Source: Diphasiastrum complanatum (lineage: Eukaryota; Streptophyta; Lycopodiopsida; Lycopodiales; Lycopodiaceae). Taken from it: DNA of 64,000 nt. Of this stretch, positions 10,353 through 20,967 are shown one piece after another (within the stretch, counting starts at the first letter, position 1; each line of letters starts with the position of its first letter). A program made the translations under genes and the position numbers. The stretch spans positions 29,863 through 93,862 of the forward strand of contig MU831969.1 in NCBI GenBank assembly GCA_029204225.1, in the 5' to 3' direction. The notes under the pieces were generated by a model. The model was not told where the DNA came from. It ran no database searches and worked only from the letters and a program-made list of their open reading frames with translations.

Positions 10353-12005
10353 AATGAATCTTCTTTGCGATGTGTCTCTCTGCAAATGCCACGAACTTCT
10401 TGAAAGAGTCAAACACTTCAGATTTTTTCTTTAGGTAGTAGATCGTAGTCATCCGGCTATAATCATCTATGAACGTCAGGAAATATCTCGATTCTGAGAG
10501 CGAATTCATTTTCATCAGTCCATAGACATCAGAGTGGACGAGCTCAAGAACTTCTTTGGCTCTTCTTCCCTCATGTGTGAATGGATTTCGATGTTGTTTG
10601 TCTTTTTGACAGGCTTCGCAGAACTCAGTATCGGGTCTTGATATCTTTAGACCTGTGACTATGTCTTTCTTGCACATGTCATACAGGCTCCTCATGTTCA
10701 GATGATACATTCTCTTGTGCCAGAGCTGATCTTCATTCTCTGATGCATTTAATATGCTATCAGGATTGTTGATTATCTTGGCTTGGTAGAGGTTTCCTTC
10801 TCTGCATCCAACCGTCAGCAATTTGTTTATTGTTTTCTCGATAATGCGGCATGTATTGCCATCGAATAAAACTCGAATTCCAAGATCTGCCATCTTGGAG
10901 ACTGATATCAGATCTTTTCTCATTGAAGGCACGTAGAGTGCTCTTGGCAACTCTGCTTGACCTGATAGTGTTCGCAGCTGTAGAGTCTCGATGCATTTTG
11001 ACATCGTGTCTGCTCCCATCACCTAGAATCACTGCTCTGTTGTTTTCGAGTTCTCTGAAGTCGATCAAGATTTTCTTGTTGCAGTGATGTGTGATGTTGC
11101 TCCTAAATCAATGACTACATCATAGTCTTGTTCAGTGTAGCTCGTTGAAGCTTCATCAAGTATCGTGAAGGCTTCATCACCTCTATCTGCATCGTTGGAT
11201 GACTCTGCAACATTTGCTTTCTCAGCTTTGTTCTTTCTTTTTGGGTTGAATCTGCAATCGTATGCAGAGTGTCCCTTCTTCTTGCAGTGCATGCAAGGTA
11301 TTGCTGGATTGAACCAACATTTGTTGGCTGTATGGCCTGGTTTGTGACAGTGATCACAGGAAGAAGATTGTTGATTCAAAGACTTTGTCTTGTCGAATCT
11401 GAGTTTGTTCTTTATGAAGAGAGCTTTCTCTTGATCACTGCTTTCTTCTCCTTCGTCCCTCATCAGTTTCTCATCAGCGACAAGACTGATTGCTTTGTCA
11501 AATGTCAAATCTGGTAGACTCAGTATGAGCATTCTCAACAGCTGATAAGACGTAGGTAGAGACTTCATGAAGTACATCAGTTGTTGTGGTGCTAAGACCT
11601 GGTGCTCCTGTCCTGATGCAGCGAGTTGAGCAAAAATCGTTCTGATCTTCTCAACATGCTAGTTGCCATCCCATCGTATGGATTGTAGCTGATTGTAAAG
11701 ATGCATTACTGAAGTTGCAGTCCTCACTTCGTACTTCTGTTTTAATCTTTTCCATGCTGCATGACTGCTTTTGTAGTCTTCAATCTGCATGAGTAGATCT
11801 TCATTGATGGACGAAACGATGATCGCCATTGCACGCTCATCCTTTCTGATCCATTCAGCTCTTCTCGGGTCTCTCTCCGGAGGCTGCACCTCTGAGAGTT
11901 CAGTCACCGACCAGACGTCTTTGTCCTTCAGAAGTGTTTTGATTTTGAATTTCCATTTGCGCCATGAAGACTGATTGCTACTCTTGTTTGGATCGTTGTA
12001 ACCAT
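10353..12005 (-). pseudogene. copia gag, protease and integrase N-terminal half (broken)
   Basis: A start codon at 12003-12005 begins MVTTIQTRVAIS, also seen in the relative at 62654. A frameshift follows before the gag core (SWRKWKFKIKTLLKDKDVW). Gag ends with two zinc knuckles (CDHCHKPGHTANKC and CMHCKKKGHSAYDC). Protease reads VIDLGATSHIT, with the active-site S changed to L. The integrase zinc region (LWHKRMYHLNMRSL with CEACQKDKQH) and first core aspartate (VHSDVYGL) are present, then FIDDYSR. It ends at AERHIAKKI, before the second catalytic aspartate. Stops and frame changes lie near 11070, 11640 and 11660. Confidence 0.88.
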
Positions 12006-12058
12006 ATTGTGTTGCATAGAAAAGCACTTGTTCAGATATTAGTAGTGATAACCTGTAT

Positions 12059-12070
12059 GCTCTGATACCA
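12059..12070 (-). other. Primer-binding site (initiator tRNA-Met)
   Basis: The reverse complement is TGGTATCAGAGC, the classic copia primer site, directly abutting the LTR end at 12071. Confidence 0.9.
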
Positions 12071-12733
12071 TGTCGCAAACGGGTGTTCTGTTTGTATCAC
12101 GAACGATTTTGTTTCTTTTGAACTTTCTTATGCGAAGCCTGCAGGATCCTAGACACGCGACTATAGATCACAGAACAGAAATCATTCTAGCAATCAAAAC
12201 AGCGGACGACAAGGAGATGCACAAGAGAGAGCAACTATATTATCAGTTTGATTTTTAGAGCGAGATGATCAGTGTCTCGCTCGTTGACGGCCTGACACTC
12301 TGCTCTTTTCTGATTTTCTCTGTTATTTGACGATCCAACGACATTGTTTTTATCGCCACTGTGTGGAGTTTACAAGATAGCTAAACAGAGAGTTACAAGA
12401 GTAGTTAACGCTAATCAACTAGTTAGTTACTCTCTGTTAATGCTAACTGTTTCAGCTGAGGGTGAAGTTCAAAGCTCCACGCCCATTGAGCTGCGAGCTG
12501 GCAGCGCGAAAGATTTCCTTTCGTTCTCTTTCATTTCGTGTCGTGTCGTGTCTTTTGGTCCTGAAGGCATGTTTGACTTTCGCGAATCATTCGACCTTCG
12601 AGTTTTGCTTCGCTTCGTGTCTTAGGGTTTTCGAGGTACGTTGACTTTCGCGAATTGTTGGCTGTTTGACCTTCGCTTCATGTCGCCTCGCTTCGCGTCG
12701 CGGCAAAGTTGCAGGAGTTCACAATTTCTGACA
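12071..12733 (-). repeat. 5' LTR of the inserted copia element
   Basis: On the minus strand it starts TGTCAGAAATTG at 12733 and ends TTTGCGACA at 12071, followed by the primer site. It matches 8603-9358 apart from point changes and a deletion of roughly 90 bp. The two LTRs now point toward each other because of the inversion. Confidence 0.9.
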
Positions 12734-12738
12734 CTTTC
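12734..12738 (-). other. Target-site duplication (gaaag on minus strand), 5' copy
   Basis: The plus strand shows ctttc, the complement of gaaag at 9359-9363. It marks the integration site of the inserted element in the gag/protease boundary of the host element. Confidence 0.8.
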
Positions 12739-13079
12739 ATGCTTGAATATGAAAAACTTGACATCATGAGTGAGTCTTTATGTAAGCTCTCCTCTTCTTC
12801 TTGACCTAGGTTTGCTTGACTTTGGGCTTGCTTTCCTCTTGAAGCATTCAGAGCCTAACGCCCCATCTTGCTACAAAAGTAGCACTTGATTTTTGACTTA
12901 TCCTTCTTGGGCTTGCTTGAGCTTGGAGTTGACAATTCATCTTGATCTTCACCTTTGACTTGGTTTTTCTTGAATGCACCTTCTTTGCCTTTGGATTTGC
13001 TTTTGCTCTTGATGAAAAGGGCTTTGTCATCAAGGCATTGGATTAAAAGTATATAACATTCAGAAAAAAACAAGCACAA
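12739..13079 (-). pseudogene. gag C-terminus of the host copia element
   Basis: The minus strand encodes a basic, lysine-rich region (KSKSKGKEG, KKDKSKIKC) leading into a zinc knuckle that starts CYFCSKMGR. A stop codon replaces the next residue, so the knuckle is broken. The frame then continues through an acidic stretch to MMSS near 12745, a landmark that in the related element at 29685 lies just before the protease. The 5' part of this gag is not visible upstream. Confidence 0.75.
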
Positions 13080-14899
13080 TACTCATGATTTATGTCAATT
13101 GGTTTTGTCCACATAAAAATAGTTGTCCAGCAAATAGAGTAGTTTTACGTGCCAAGGGGAGGGAAGGACAATGCTACCTTGGTCTATCCTAGAGAGACTC
13201 AAGAGATTCATCCACTTAATCCACTCCCATTGACCTCTTAGATAGCTGTGTGTGATCTATGATAAATGGTTGTACACTTAAGTATTGCAGCTACAGTTTG
13301 ATCAAATTGATGTGGTGAATCTTTTGAGAGCTGTTCATGGGAGCTTTCCTGTTCGGTGATGTTTTAGCATTATCCAGATTCAGAAACATAATAAATCGTA
13401 AATTAACACCTGGGTAAACAAAAATCAACACTCAATCTCACAGCATGGTTTTAATAGAATCATGGAAAAGAACCTAGAGGCTAGCTCAAATGGGGCCCTT
13501 ACTGATCCAATTGGAAAATCAATAATCAACAATTGGCAATTTCTTGCTCGCATGGAAATGTTGAGGCTTTCTTTATCTTGTGTCTTGCATGCACTTTTGT
13601 TAGAATGCACCGTGATAGCAGTAGTTCACAGACTCTGCTCCTTGCAAGATAAAGTTTCAACAGGTTAGTTCACTAAATCGCTGCTTTGCACTTCGTAGAA
13701 ATTATAATGATTATGCTCGTGTTTTGTTCCTGATATGCCACGCATCAAAAGTTTTAGGTGACAGCTTGTGATGGATTGTGCATTGCAAAACCGTTATCCT
13801 TGTTTTGAAGAAGTAGCAATAGCAACAAGACATTACATGGTTCACAAGGAAAGTATCCATGCTCTGAGTAAAGAGGACATAGACTGAGCCCACAACCTCA
13901 CGAAAATTTACAAGGTTCAACATACATTAAGTTCAAGTGAAGCTCTTATGCATGTGGTCATGCAAAACCTCCAAAGAAAAGCAAGCCCATAGACTTTGAG
14001 CTCATATTAACAGTAAGATGAGACAGCATTGTCAGAGTGTGCCACTGAGTAAAATACAGCACTTTGCATTTCAAAGCTTGCTGGTGAAAGCACTTTGGCA
14101 CTTTCTGTAAAAGATTCCTAAAGCTCTAAAAGTAGAACACTATAGATACATTCTTTCTATTCATGTAAGAAAAACATTGATTGCCTGAACGCCTTGAATG
14201 CAAGAAACAGTAACTAGACAGTGTAGCTCCAGCCAGCATTCAGTGGGGCATTCGGTGGGTCTTCCACTATTTGAGCAAATTAGACAAGAGGTCAAGAGCC
14301 GAAAGACTTGAAGCCCAGACAAGACGGCATTTTTCATCAGGATTCTGTTAGAGACAAAGATCTCTAGATGGGTATCTACATTTCTTGCCAAGAAAAAGAA
14401 CTACATCAAATGAGCAATCTGCCATCAGGTTGACTTGAAAGGCCACCTCTCAGAATTTGCTTATTAGGGAGTTGACCTTCATGATGACCAGCTTTTGAGA
14501 TAAGAAGGGGTAAGAAGAGCCTGTACACAAACAAGAATATCAAGGAGTAGTTGGCTGGAGGGAAAGCTTACTTGCAAGAGGCAGCTCAGGCTGTATATGT
14601 GTGTCCCTCCTTTGATGTATGTGACAGAAAGATGATCAGAATCATGGCTCAAGGTTACAGTTTGCACATTCCTGTTCTACACTCCTCAGGAGTAGAGTTA
14701 AAAAATAAAAGACAGCTGATGGACTATCCGATTCCACCATGCTCAATGGAATTTCTTTGGTGGCTTCAGCCAGTTCAGCAGTGCCCAATTCAGCTCTTGC
14801 AAACATGAAGAAACTGAGCTACATATTTTGATTGCACCTGTCCAGCATCTTTTTAGGGCTGAAGCTATTGGCATACAATTTCCCAATTTTTGCCAATAC
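13080..14899. other. Unassigned intergenic or intron/UTR DNA
   Basis: No retroelement motif and no convincing reading frame. Small frames around 13425-13670 and 14161-14391 lack recognisable domains. If the exon at 14900-15224 is real, part of this stretch would be downstream intron or 3' UTR of that minus-strand gene. Confidence 0.3.
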
Positions 14900-15224
14900 C
14901 ATGACTTAAAATTCTCTTGTTGATTGGATTCAATGACCGCTGGCTGCAGATAAGCCCGCGCTGCCTGCTCCACCAAACGATTTTTGATGGGGGTACGAGG
15001 ACTGTTCGAACTAACAAGTTCACAACGCAAAGGCCTGGAATTTTGCACCTTTGTGGAAAGAATCTCACGCAGGCTCGTATAAATCACAGGCTCTACCTTA
15101 CAGGGCACCATTTCTGTAGCAGATTTGAGCTCCCAACTTGCACCTTCCTTTGCTTCTGGTAAAGTGGCAGGCTGATGGAGCAGTGCTTGCAGCGTCTTAA
15201 CCTTCATTGGTACGAAATAAAACC
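14900..15224 (-). CDS. Possible internal exon of an unidentified plant gene
   Basis: A minus-strand open frame is bounded by plausible splice signals: acceptor aatgtgcag before 15224 and donor CATG/GTATTGG after 14900. The frame enters as FYFVPMKVKTLQALL and continues SLREILSTKVQNSRPL, SPRTPIKNRLVEQ and AARAYLQPAVIE. Composition is unlike the surrounding retroelements and no retroelement motif is present. Upstream on the minus strand (16200-16260) the DNA is strongly CT-rich, as in plant 5' UTRs. I do not recognise the family. It could be a chance frame or a decayed gene. Confidence 0.35.
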
Positions 15225-16337
15225 CTGCACATTATTGAAACTTCTTCAACATTTACTGTAATTTCTTTCCAGTTACCATTCCATCGTATGAAGCTAGAAA
15301 TGCATGACCTTTCCGTATGCTTCGAGCAGGTTGAAGGATCTAATGGATCAGCATAGCAATGCTATTTGGAAAGTTCATGGTCAGAAATAGTGTGGCAAGA
15401 TAAAGGTCTCATTTCCCCCTAAGCCAAACAGGAGATAAATCCTGCTAGTATAGAACTAACTGATGATAATATCAGGAGGAAGGTATTGCAAGAAGAGATA
15501 CACGAACAAAGAGTCAAAACAAAGGAGCCTCATGTGCAGAGAGAGAAAGAGAGAGAGGAATCCCCCACTCTACTAGCTGATGCAGCGCAAAAATCAACGT
15601 AGACGACCCCTGTTCAATTATGTCCAGATGTAATGATTGTGGAAAAGGAAGAGCAGAAACCCACCTAGGAAACTGGGATCGATGCAACTAATCCTCGCCT
15701 CCTCTTCCAGATAATTTCCAGCCACACTTGTGACTTCTCTTGTCTTTGAAATGGATCAAGGCAAAATCTGATCAACCCACAATCACCAACAATACAAAAA
15801 CGCGAGCCAGTTAGGACAACACCCTGCTGGAATGCGATAGTTTCTTCTTACAACACCTGAGTATGCCCCAATTGGCCAGCCAAGACCAGAAAGCTTCCAA
15901 CCATGTCTGCAAATGCCAGTAAACTGCAAAGCCACAGTATAGTCACAACCCAGAATTCCTGGAACGCTGGATTAGCTTGAAAATGGTTTGACAGCGAGTT
16001 AGGCTGTAATACGACTAAACTTGACACTATTATTTTTGCGCTATATTCGCAGCAATCTGTGCATGGGTATGTGGGCGCGGTAGCTAGCTAGCTAGCTGTG
16101 AAAGTGCTGGGGGGTGGGCTTTGTGCACAGAAGATTCGCTGGTGGCTTGCAGGATGCACTCAGCTCCCCTGCACTTGCGTCAAATGATGAGGTGTTAACG
16201 CGTGCGAGGGAGAGAAGGAGGCGAGAAGGAGGGCGAGGAGGAGGTGGAAGGAATGTGTAAATCTACTCTGCAGAAACGTTAAGTGAAAAAACGCAGAGTA
16301 AATAACAGAAAAAACGCAGAGTAAATGACAGCAGGCA

Positions 16338-16340
<3 letters not shown>

Positions 16341-16374
<34 letters not shown>
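16341..16374. repeat. (GA)n microsatellite
   Basis: About 17 uninterrupted GA units. The flank 16040-16340 is relatively GC-rich and purine-rich and holds no open frame of note. Confidence 0.95.
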
Positions 16375-16377
<3 letters not shown>

Positions 16378-16575
16378 ATGTGAGTTGGCAAAGGCTTAGT
16401 ATGAAGCCTCAATATCTTTATTAAAGCCAGCCCATATGCATTTTTGAGTTCATCTAAAGGAGAAAATGATTACAAAACATGATTAAAAAACTCGACAAGG
16501 AATTAAATGGTCTAAAGGTAAATAAAAGAACTAGCACAACCAAACCATCACATTGTATGTGCACTTGTGCATGCA

Positions 16576-16579
<4 letters not shown>

Positions 16580-16629
<50 letters not shown>
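16580..16629. repeat. (CT)n microsatellite
   Basis: About 25 CT units after gcatgcat. Translations of this run (LSLSLS) are artefacts. Confidence 0.95.
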
Positions 16630-16634
<5 letters not shown>

Positions 16635-16793
16635 ATTGCCTTCTAGGAACTGGCCACAATTTCTATCCACGTGGCCATGCCTTCCATCCGTCTGTTCCAT
16701 GGATGTCTCTTTTGATTATGTTGTGTACACCGAGATGGCACAATGCTTTTGTCATATGACTGATGGGAAACTTGTGCGATGGAGGATAGATTA

Positions 16794-17022
16794 GAGCTTC
16801 AGCTTGCTTGCGAGTGACGCACCTCCAAGAAGGACAAATAGAATTGCAAATAGAAAGAATGTAGCTACACTATTCAAGGTAATAGTAGTTCTTGTGCCAA
16901 TGATTGAGCCTTTGTCAAAGTAAAATGGGATTAATGGCACTAAACCGCTATAAAATGAGAAGTTGTGCAGAAATAGGAATGCCAACAGAGGAGCTTGAAG
17001 AAAAGTGAGCTTCAGCTTGCTT
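16794..17022. repeat. 213-bp-spaced 16-bp direct repeat
   Basis: The string gagcttcagcttgctt occurs at 16794-16809 and exactly at 17007-17022. The right copy overlaps the stop codon of the DUF4218 relic. It may mark an insertion with a long target duplication or a local duplication. Confidence 0.6.
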
Positions 17023-17351
17023 TAGGCATGATAATGCAATTGTGAGATTATTTCGGTGATATAAAACAAAGATTCTTGTACAAGCCAACTTTCTGCAATG
17101 CTACCTTCTGGCCTTGCCTTTTCTCTCACAAAGCCCTTCAAAACTTTCATAAAGTGCTCAAGGTAGAACATCCATCTCGTGTGCACAGGTCCTGCAATTG
17201 ATACTTCTTCGACCAAATGCACTAGAAGATGTAATTGTATATCCAAAAAGGAAGTTGGAAAATCTCTTTTCAACAAATATACCATTTCGATCATTTGGAT
17301 TTTCATGGAATCCAATTCACAATTTTTTATTTCTTTTGAGGAAAATTCACC
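17022..17351 (-). pseudogene. CACTA (En/Spm) transposase-associated DUF4218 relic
   Basis: The translation carries the hallmarks of DUF4218, the domain that accompanies CACTA transposases in plants: FPTSFLDIQLHLLVHLVEE, GPVHTRWMFYLEHFMKVLKG and REKARPEGSIAESWLVQE. The N-terminal side (KEIKNCELDS) extends to about 17351, where a plausible acceptor (cttgcag) occurs. No transposase core (Transposase_21) and no CACTA termini are visible nearby, so it is an isolated fragment. It would help mobilise a CACTA element; here it is a relic. Confidence 0.75.
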
Positions 17352-18801
17352 TGCAAGATTGATAGTACATTAGGTTGTTTAACACATAAATATATTAAAA
17401 TAACACATATTTATACAAGTGCTTAAAAAAATATACAAACCTAATTGCAGAAAAATTTTCATTAGACTCTTGGTCTAAGATAGTACATTGTTTTGCATTA
17501 AACAAGGCTCTATACTCTTGATCCGTAATCTTTGGTTCACATTTGTACTGTTAAGAGTCTCATTCCTAAGATTTGGAACGGGTCATAGTGAAATTATTTT
17601 TATATGTGCACAATTAATCTTGTATGGATCTACTATGTATTCCTGGTTACTAGGGTTATTTGGTGCACTTAACCTAGTCGGTTGAACATAGACATATGAT
17701 CAAGTATTGGGTTGAACAAATACTTGCAGAGTTAACAGATCTTGTTTTGAAAGATTTACTTCTTAACTAAAAATTGATTTGGATAAGAATCTAAATGTGG
17801 TGTTATACTAGTATAATTAAGATTTGCACCTAGACATTTGAGATTTCTAAATCATTGGCAATTAACTTGAGTAGTTGGTTTACTCCCGTGGAAGTTAATT
17901 GGTAAAACGGACAGTGTGAAGAGAATTCACCAAAAATTGTTTGTTTTGTGTGTATTGCTTATAAGACACATGATTTATGAATCGTTTGACTTCATCAGGA
18001 AGAATTGTGTGCATAGGATATACGAAATTCTTGGGTGAGTATTTCTCAGTGGAGAAATAAACTCAATTCATTAATGATTTTATCCCAGAGAGCTCAATTA
18101 GATACTGAATGATAATGATTCCAAGAATGACAACTGGATTTTCAGGAACCTCAACAGAACTGGATATCTAGATTCAGTTCTAGACCGTAATCTGAAGTTT
18201 TTAGTGGATAAAGATGGTTATTGATATCATTTTGGTATGCTTTCTATCTTTAACTACCTGATGATTTGGAATTTGAGAACTCACATTTTGGGTAAAGAAT
18301 CCAATTTGAGGAATATTCTTAAAATCCAGTATTTTCCTATTGAAAAAGATTTTGGAATGATTCTTATATATTTTCTGAGTTGTGTATTAAGCATAAACTC
18401 CAGTATCCTTTAGCAATTAAGTAGGTTTTGAGATTCTAGAGAATTAAGATTAAATAATCATAAGAATCTAACTATTTGTTATTGATGGATCATAAACAAA
18501 TACTTAGTTATTATGAGTGAATAACTTCGACCTATTGATTGAGTTGAGTTTAGATCAGTATTTTAAAAATTTAAATCTCTTTAATCCAGTGTCTTATTGA
18601 GATCTATGTATCTCACATGCATATCTCGTAAAGTGAATTGTTTTTGTTTATCGAGAGTTTTGTTTACTTTAGTGGATTGTTTTCTACTATAGATTGTAGT
18701 CTATATGTGTTTATGTACAAGTTCAATCTATATCTCCATATTTATAGGAGACAGTTAAAATCTATTGAGATTCAGATGGATTGCTGATTTCTTGCATGAA
18801 A
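17352..18801. other. AT-rich DNA without recognisable genes
   Basis: Low-complexity AT-rich sequence on both strands with frequent stops. I see no domain, repeat array or RNA gene. It may include decayed CACTA or copia sequence. Confidence 0.4.
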
Positions 18802-19157
18802 TGTTAGAAACGGGGCTATTAGCTCATTAGAGTAACTGTTAGTACTCTGGATTGAGTTATAATTGTCTAAGACTTGATGGATCAGTTAGAATTAAAGTAG
18901 AATCATTGTGCTATTGTACTGTGGGTCCTATCAGTTGATAAGGATCAGTTGGCCTCGCCACGAGGCAAGTCGACGGGACACGCGTCCCGCCAATGGCAAC
19001 CTAAGTCATGCATGGGTTGCCTGAGTGAACAACTATATGTACAGTGTAATTTCATTTTGAGAAAGGCAGTTGCTATGTGAGCTTGTTGTAGAGTGTGTTT
19101 TCTGTCTATGTTACTGTGTAGCATGATCTGTGTTCCTGTTCAAAGCAAATTCTAAGT
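18802..19157 (+). repeat. Probable 5' LTR of a plus-strand copia element
   Basis: Starts TGTTAGAAACGG and is followed at 19158 by a degenerate primer site, then a leader and gag in the same orientation. It contains three adjacent hairpins (18953-18965, 18974-18989, 18996-19022). The exact LTR end is uncertain because the bases before the primer site do not end in CA. Confidence 0.5.
18953..19022. promoter_or_regulatory. Three consecutive inverted repeats in the LTR
   Basis: cctcg-cca-cgagg, cgggac-acgc-gtcccg and ggcaacc...gggttgcc follow one another within 70 bases. They could fold in the element RNA or bind a factor; the role is unknown. Confidence 0.6.
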
Positions 19158-19169
19158 TTGTATCAGAGA
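19158..19169 (+). other. Degenerate tRNA-Met primer-binding site
   Basis: ttgtatcagaga matches 10 of 12 bases of TGGTATCAGAGC and precedes the leader of the element whose gag starts at 20407. Confidence 0.6.
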
Positions 19170-20406
19170 TTTACAGGGAGTGTACACTAAACATCATCGT
19201 TGTTGAAGAGAGCTTCTGGAGAATTGTCTTCTGAGAGTTCGGGGTCTACGGCGGGTCGAAGACGGAAGAAGAAACACTGGTGTAGAGATTTTAGCACACA
19301 GAACCTTGGTGAGCTTGAGACTGTGTGAGGATTCAGAAACAAGAGTTGTCGGCTGAATCAGAACCTCAGCAAACGGAATTTTGAAATTCCAAAGCAGGCT
19401 ATTGAGTGTTTACAATCAGTGTGCATTCAATCAGACACCGTTTGACAAAAAGATTAAAGCACCAGAGTTCAAGCAGTAGGGCGACCTCATAGCAAGAGGA
19501 TAGGCCTGTCAGAACACTGTGAATAGGAAGCAAAGAATAGATTTTTGTGAAAAACCCTGGTTTGGGGTTTGGGAGCACAAAATCAGAGATTTCTCTCCAT
19601 TTTGAACCGTTTTGAAAGCTGTGAGAATCCAGAGGAGGGCGTCCTAATCAGTTCCATTAGATCTGAAGTGGTCGTGGATAGCCACGCTTCATTCGTGGAG
19701 CCATAAGCATTCTTTGAGGGCAGCCATAGCTAGAAAACATTGGAAGAGAAGGAGAAGGAAAGAGCGGACAGGTCGCGCGCGAGGAACCACGAGGAGCATC
19801 TAGCTTTTGTAAGTGTCCAGCGGCTTCAAGAGTGTAGTTCAACGTGCAATGCAACGAAGTCCACAAGATTAATCTTCACAACGATCGACGGACAGGATTG
19901 CATCTGGACCACATGATTGAAACCTATCGTTGGATTTAAGTGAAGTGGGCCCGAAGGGCAGAGAAGTGCAAGGGGCACTTCATTTTCTTTAAAAATCTTC
20001 ATACTGAAATTGGAGTTGGATCCCTTCACAAGTGAAGTGTGAAGTTTCTTCAAGGTGAAGAAACAGTTCAAAAATAAGAAAAATCCCTATTTTAGGGTCC
20101 ATTGTCCGTTTTGACCCAAACGAAAGGCTACAACCTCCAAATGAAGGGCACCCGGACTGTACCTGCAGTACGGTACATCAAAACAGAGTAATTTCAGTAG
20201 AGAAAGTGTTTGGAGCGTGCCAAAAATTTCACCATTCCATTGGGCACGTAGTTGGGAGTTGACGATCGAGTGCATTTCGGAAGGCGACGCCGATTTGGCT
20301 TTCAAATAGGTAGAAAAGCGGCGAGTGGCCTGGTAAGGGAAAAAGTGCAAGTCATTATTTTCAACTTCTGACATCACAGTTGGCCTCGGCATACTGTTTT
20401 TAGCCT

Positions 20407-20967
20407 ATGGTAGAAGTTTCAAGTAGTTTTGCGATGACAAACATGGGAGAGTCCATTTTGAGTGAAAGTAACAAATTGGACGGGATTTCCAACTATGCAG
20501 TATGGAAATTCAAAATGAAAAACATACTCAGTGGAGAAAGACGTGGGGAAGTTGTCACAGGTGATGAGAGAAGGCTGCCAAATGAAACGGATATCAAGGT
20601 GTTCAAACAAAAGGTGAGAAAAGCTTTGACCTTCATTAACTTGTCAGTGAAGGATCACATCATCACCCACAAGGCATGGGATGTGCTAAAGGAGCAGTTC
20701 GAGACATCAAATCCGTCTAGAATCATGTTTCTGAAATCAAAGCTGAATAGTGCCCGAATGGAACAAGGAGAGCACATTCAGATGTACATGACCAGAATCA
20801 AGACTATGAGAGATGAATTGCAATCTATTGGTGAGTGCATACGTGATGTGGAACTGGTGCACAATGCATTGTGCGGCATTGCAGAACCCTATCAGATGTT
20901 TGTGAGTGGAATAGCATCAAGAGAAAGATTGCCAACCTTTGACGAACTCATAGGAATCTTGATGTAG
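20407..20967 (+). pseudogene. copia gag (UBN2 type)
   Basis: 187 codons from ATG to a TAG at 20965-20967. It contains LDGISNYAVWKFKMKNIL, the usual gag N-terminal motif, then WDVLKEQFETSNPSRIMFL and RIKTMRDELQSIGE. The TAG interrupts what is otherwise the same frame into the next segment (EEQWREMVKARR), so a single nonsense mutation separates gag from the zinc-knuckle region. Nucleocapsid function is lost unless the stop is read through. Confidence 0.85.

Larger units (their letters stand above)
10353..12733 (-). mobile_element. 5' half of the inserted copia element (5' LTR to integrase)
   Basis: Read on the minus strand: LTR (12733-12071), primer site, gag, protease, pre-integrase and the integrase core, stopping at 10353 where homology to the relative at 61800 ends abruptly. 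It is the counterpart of 6246-9358. Confidence 0.88.

Noticed and set aside
16791-16985. Hydrophobic 64-codon minus-strand frame
   Set aside because: Looks membrane-like but lies within the 16-bp direct-repeat block and has no supporting motif or splice context.
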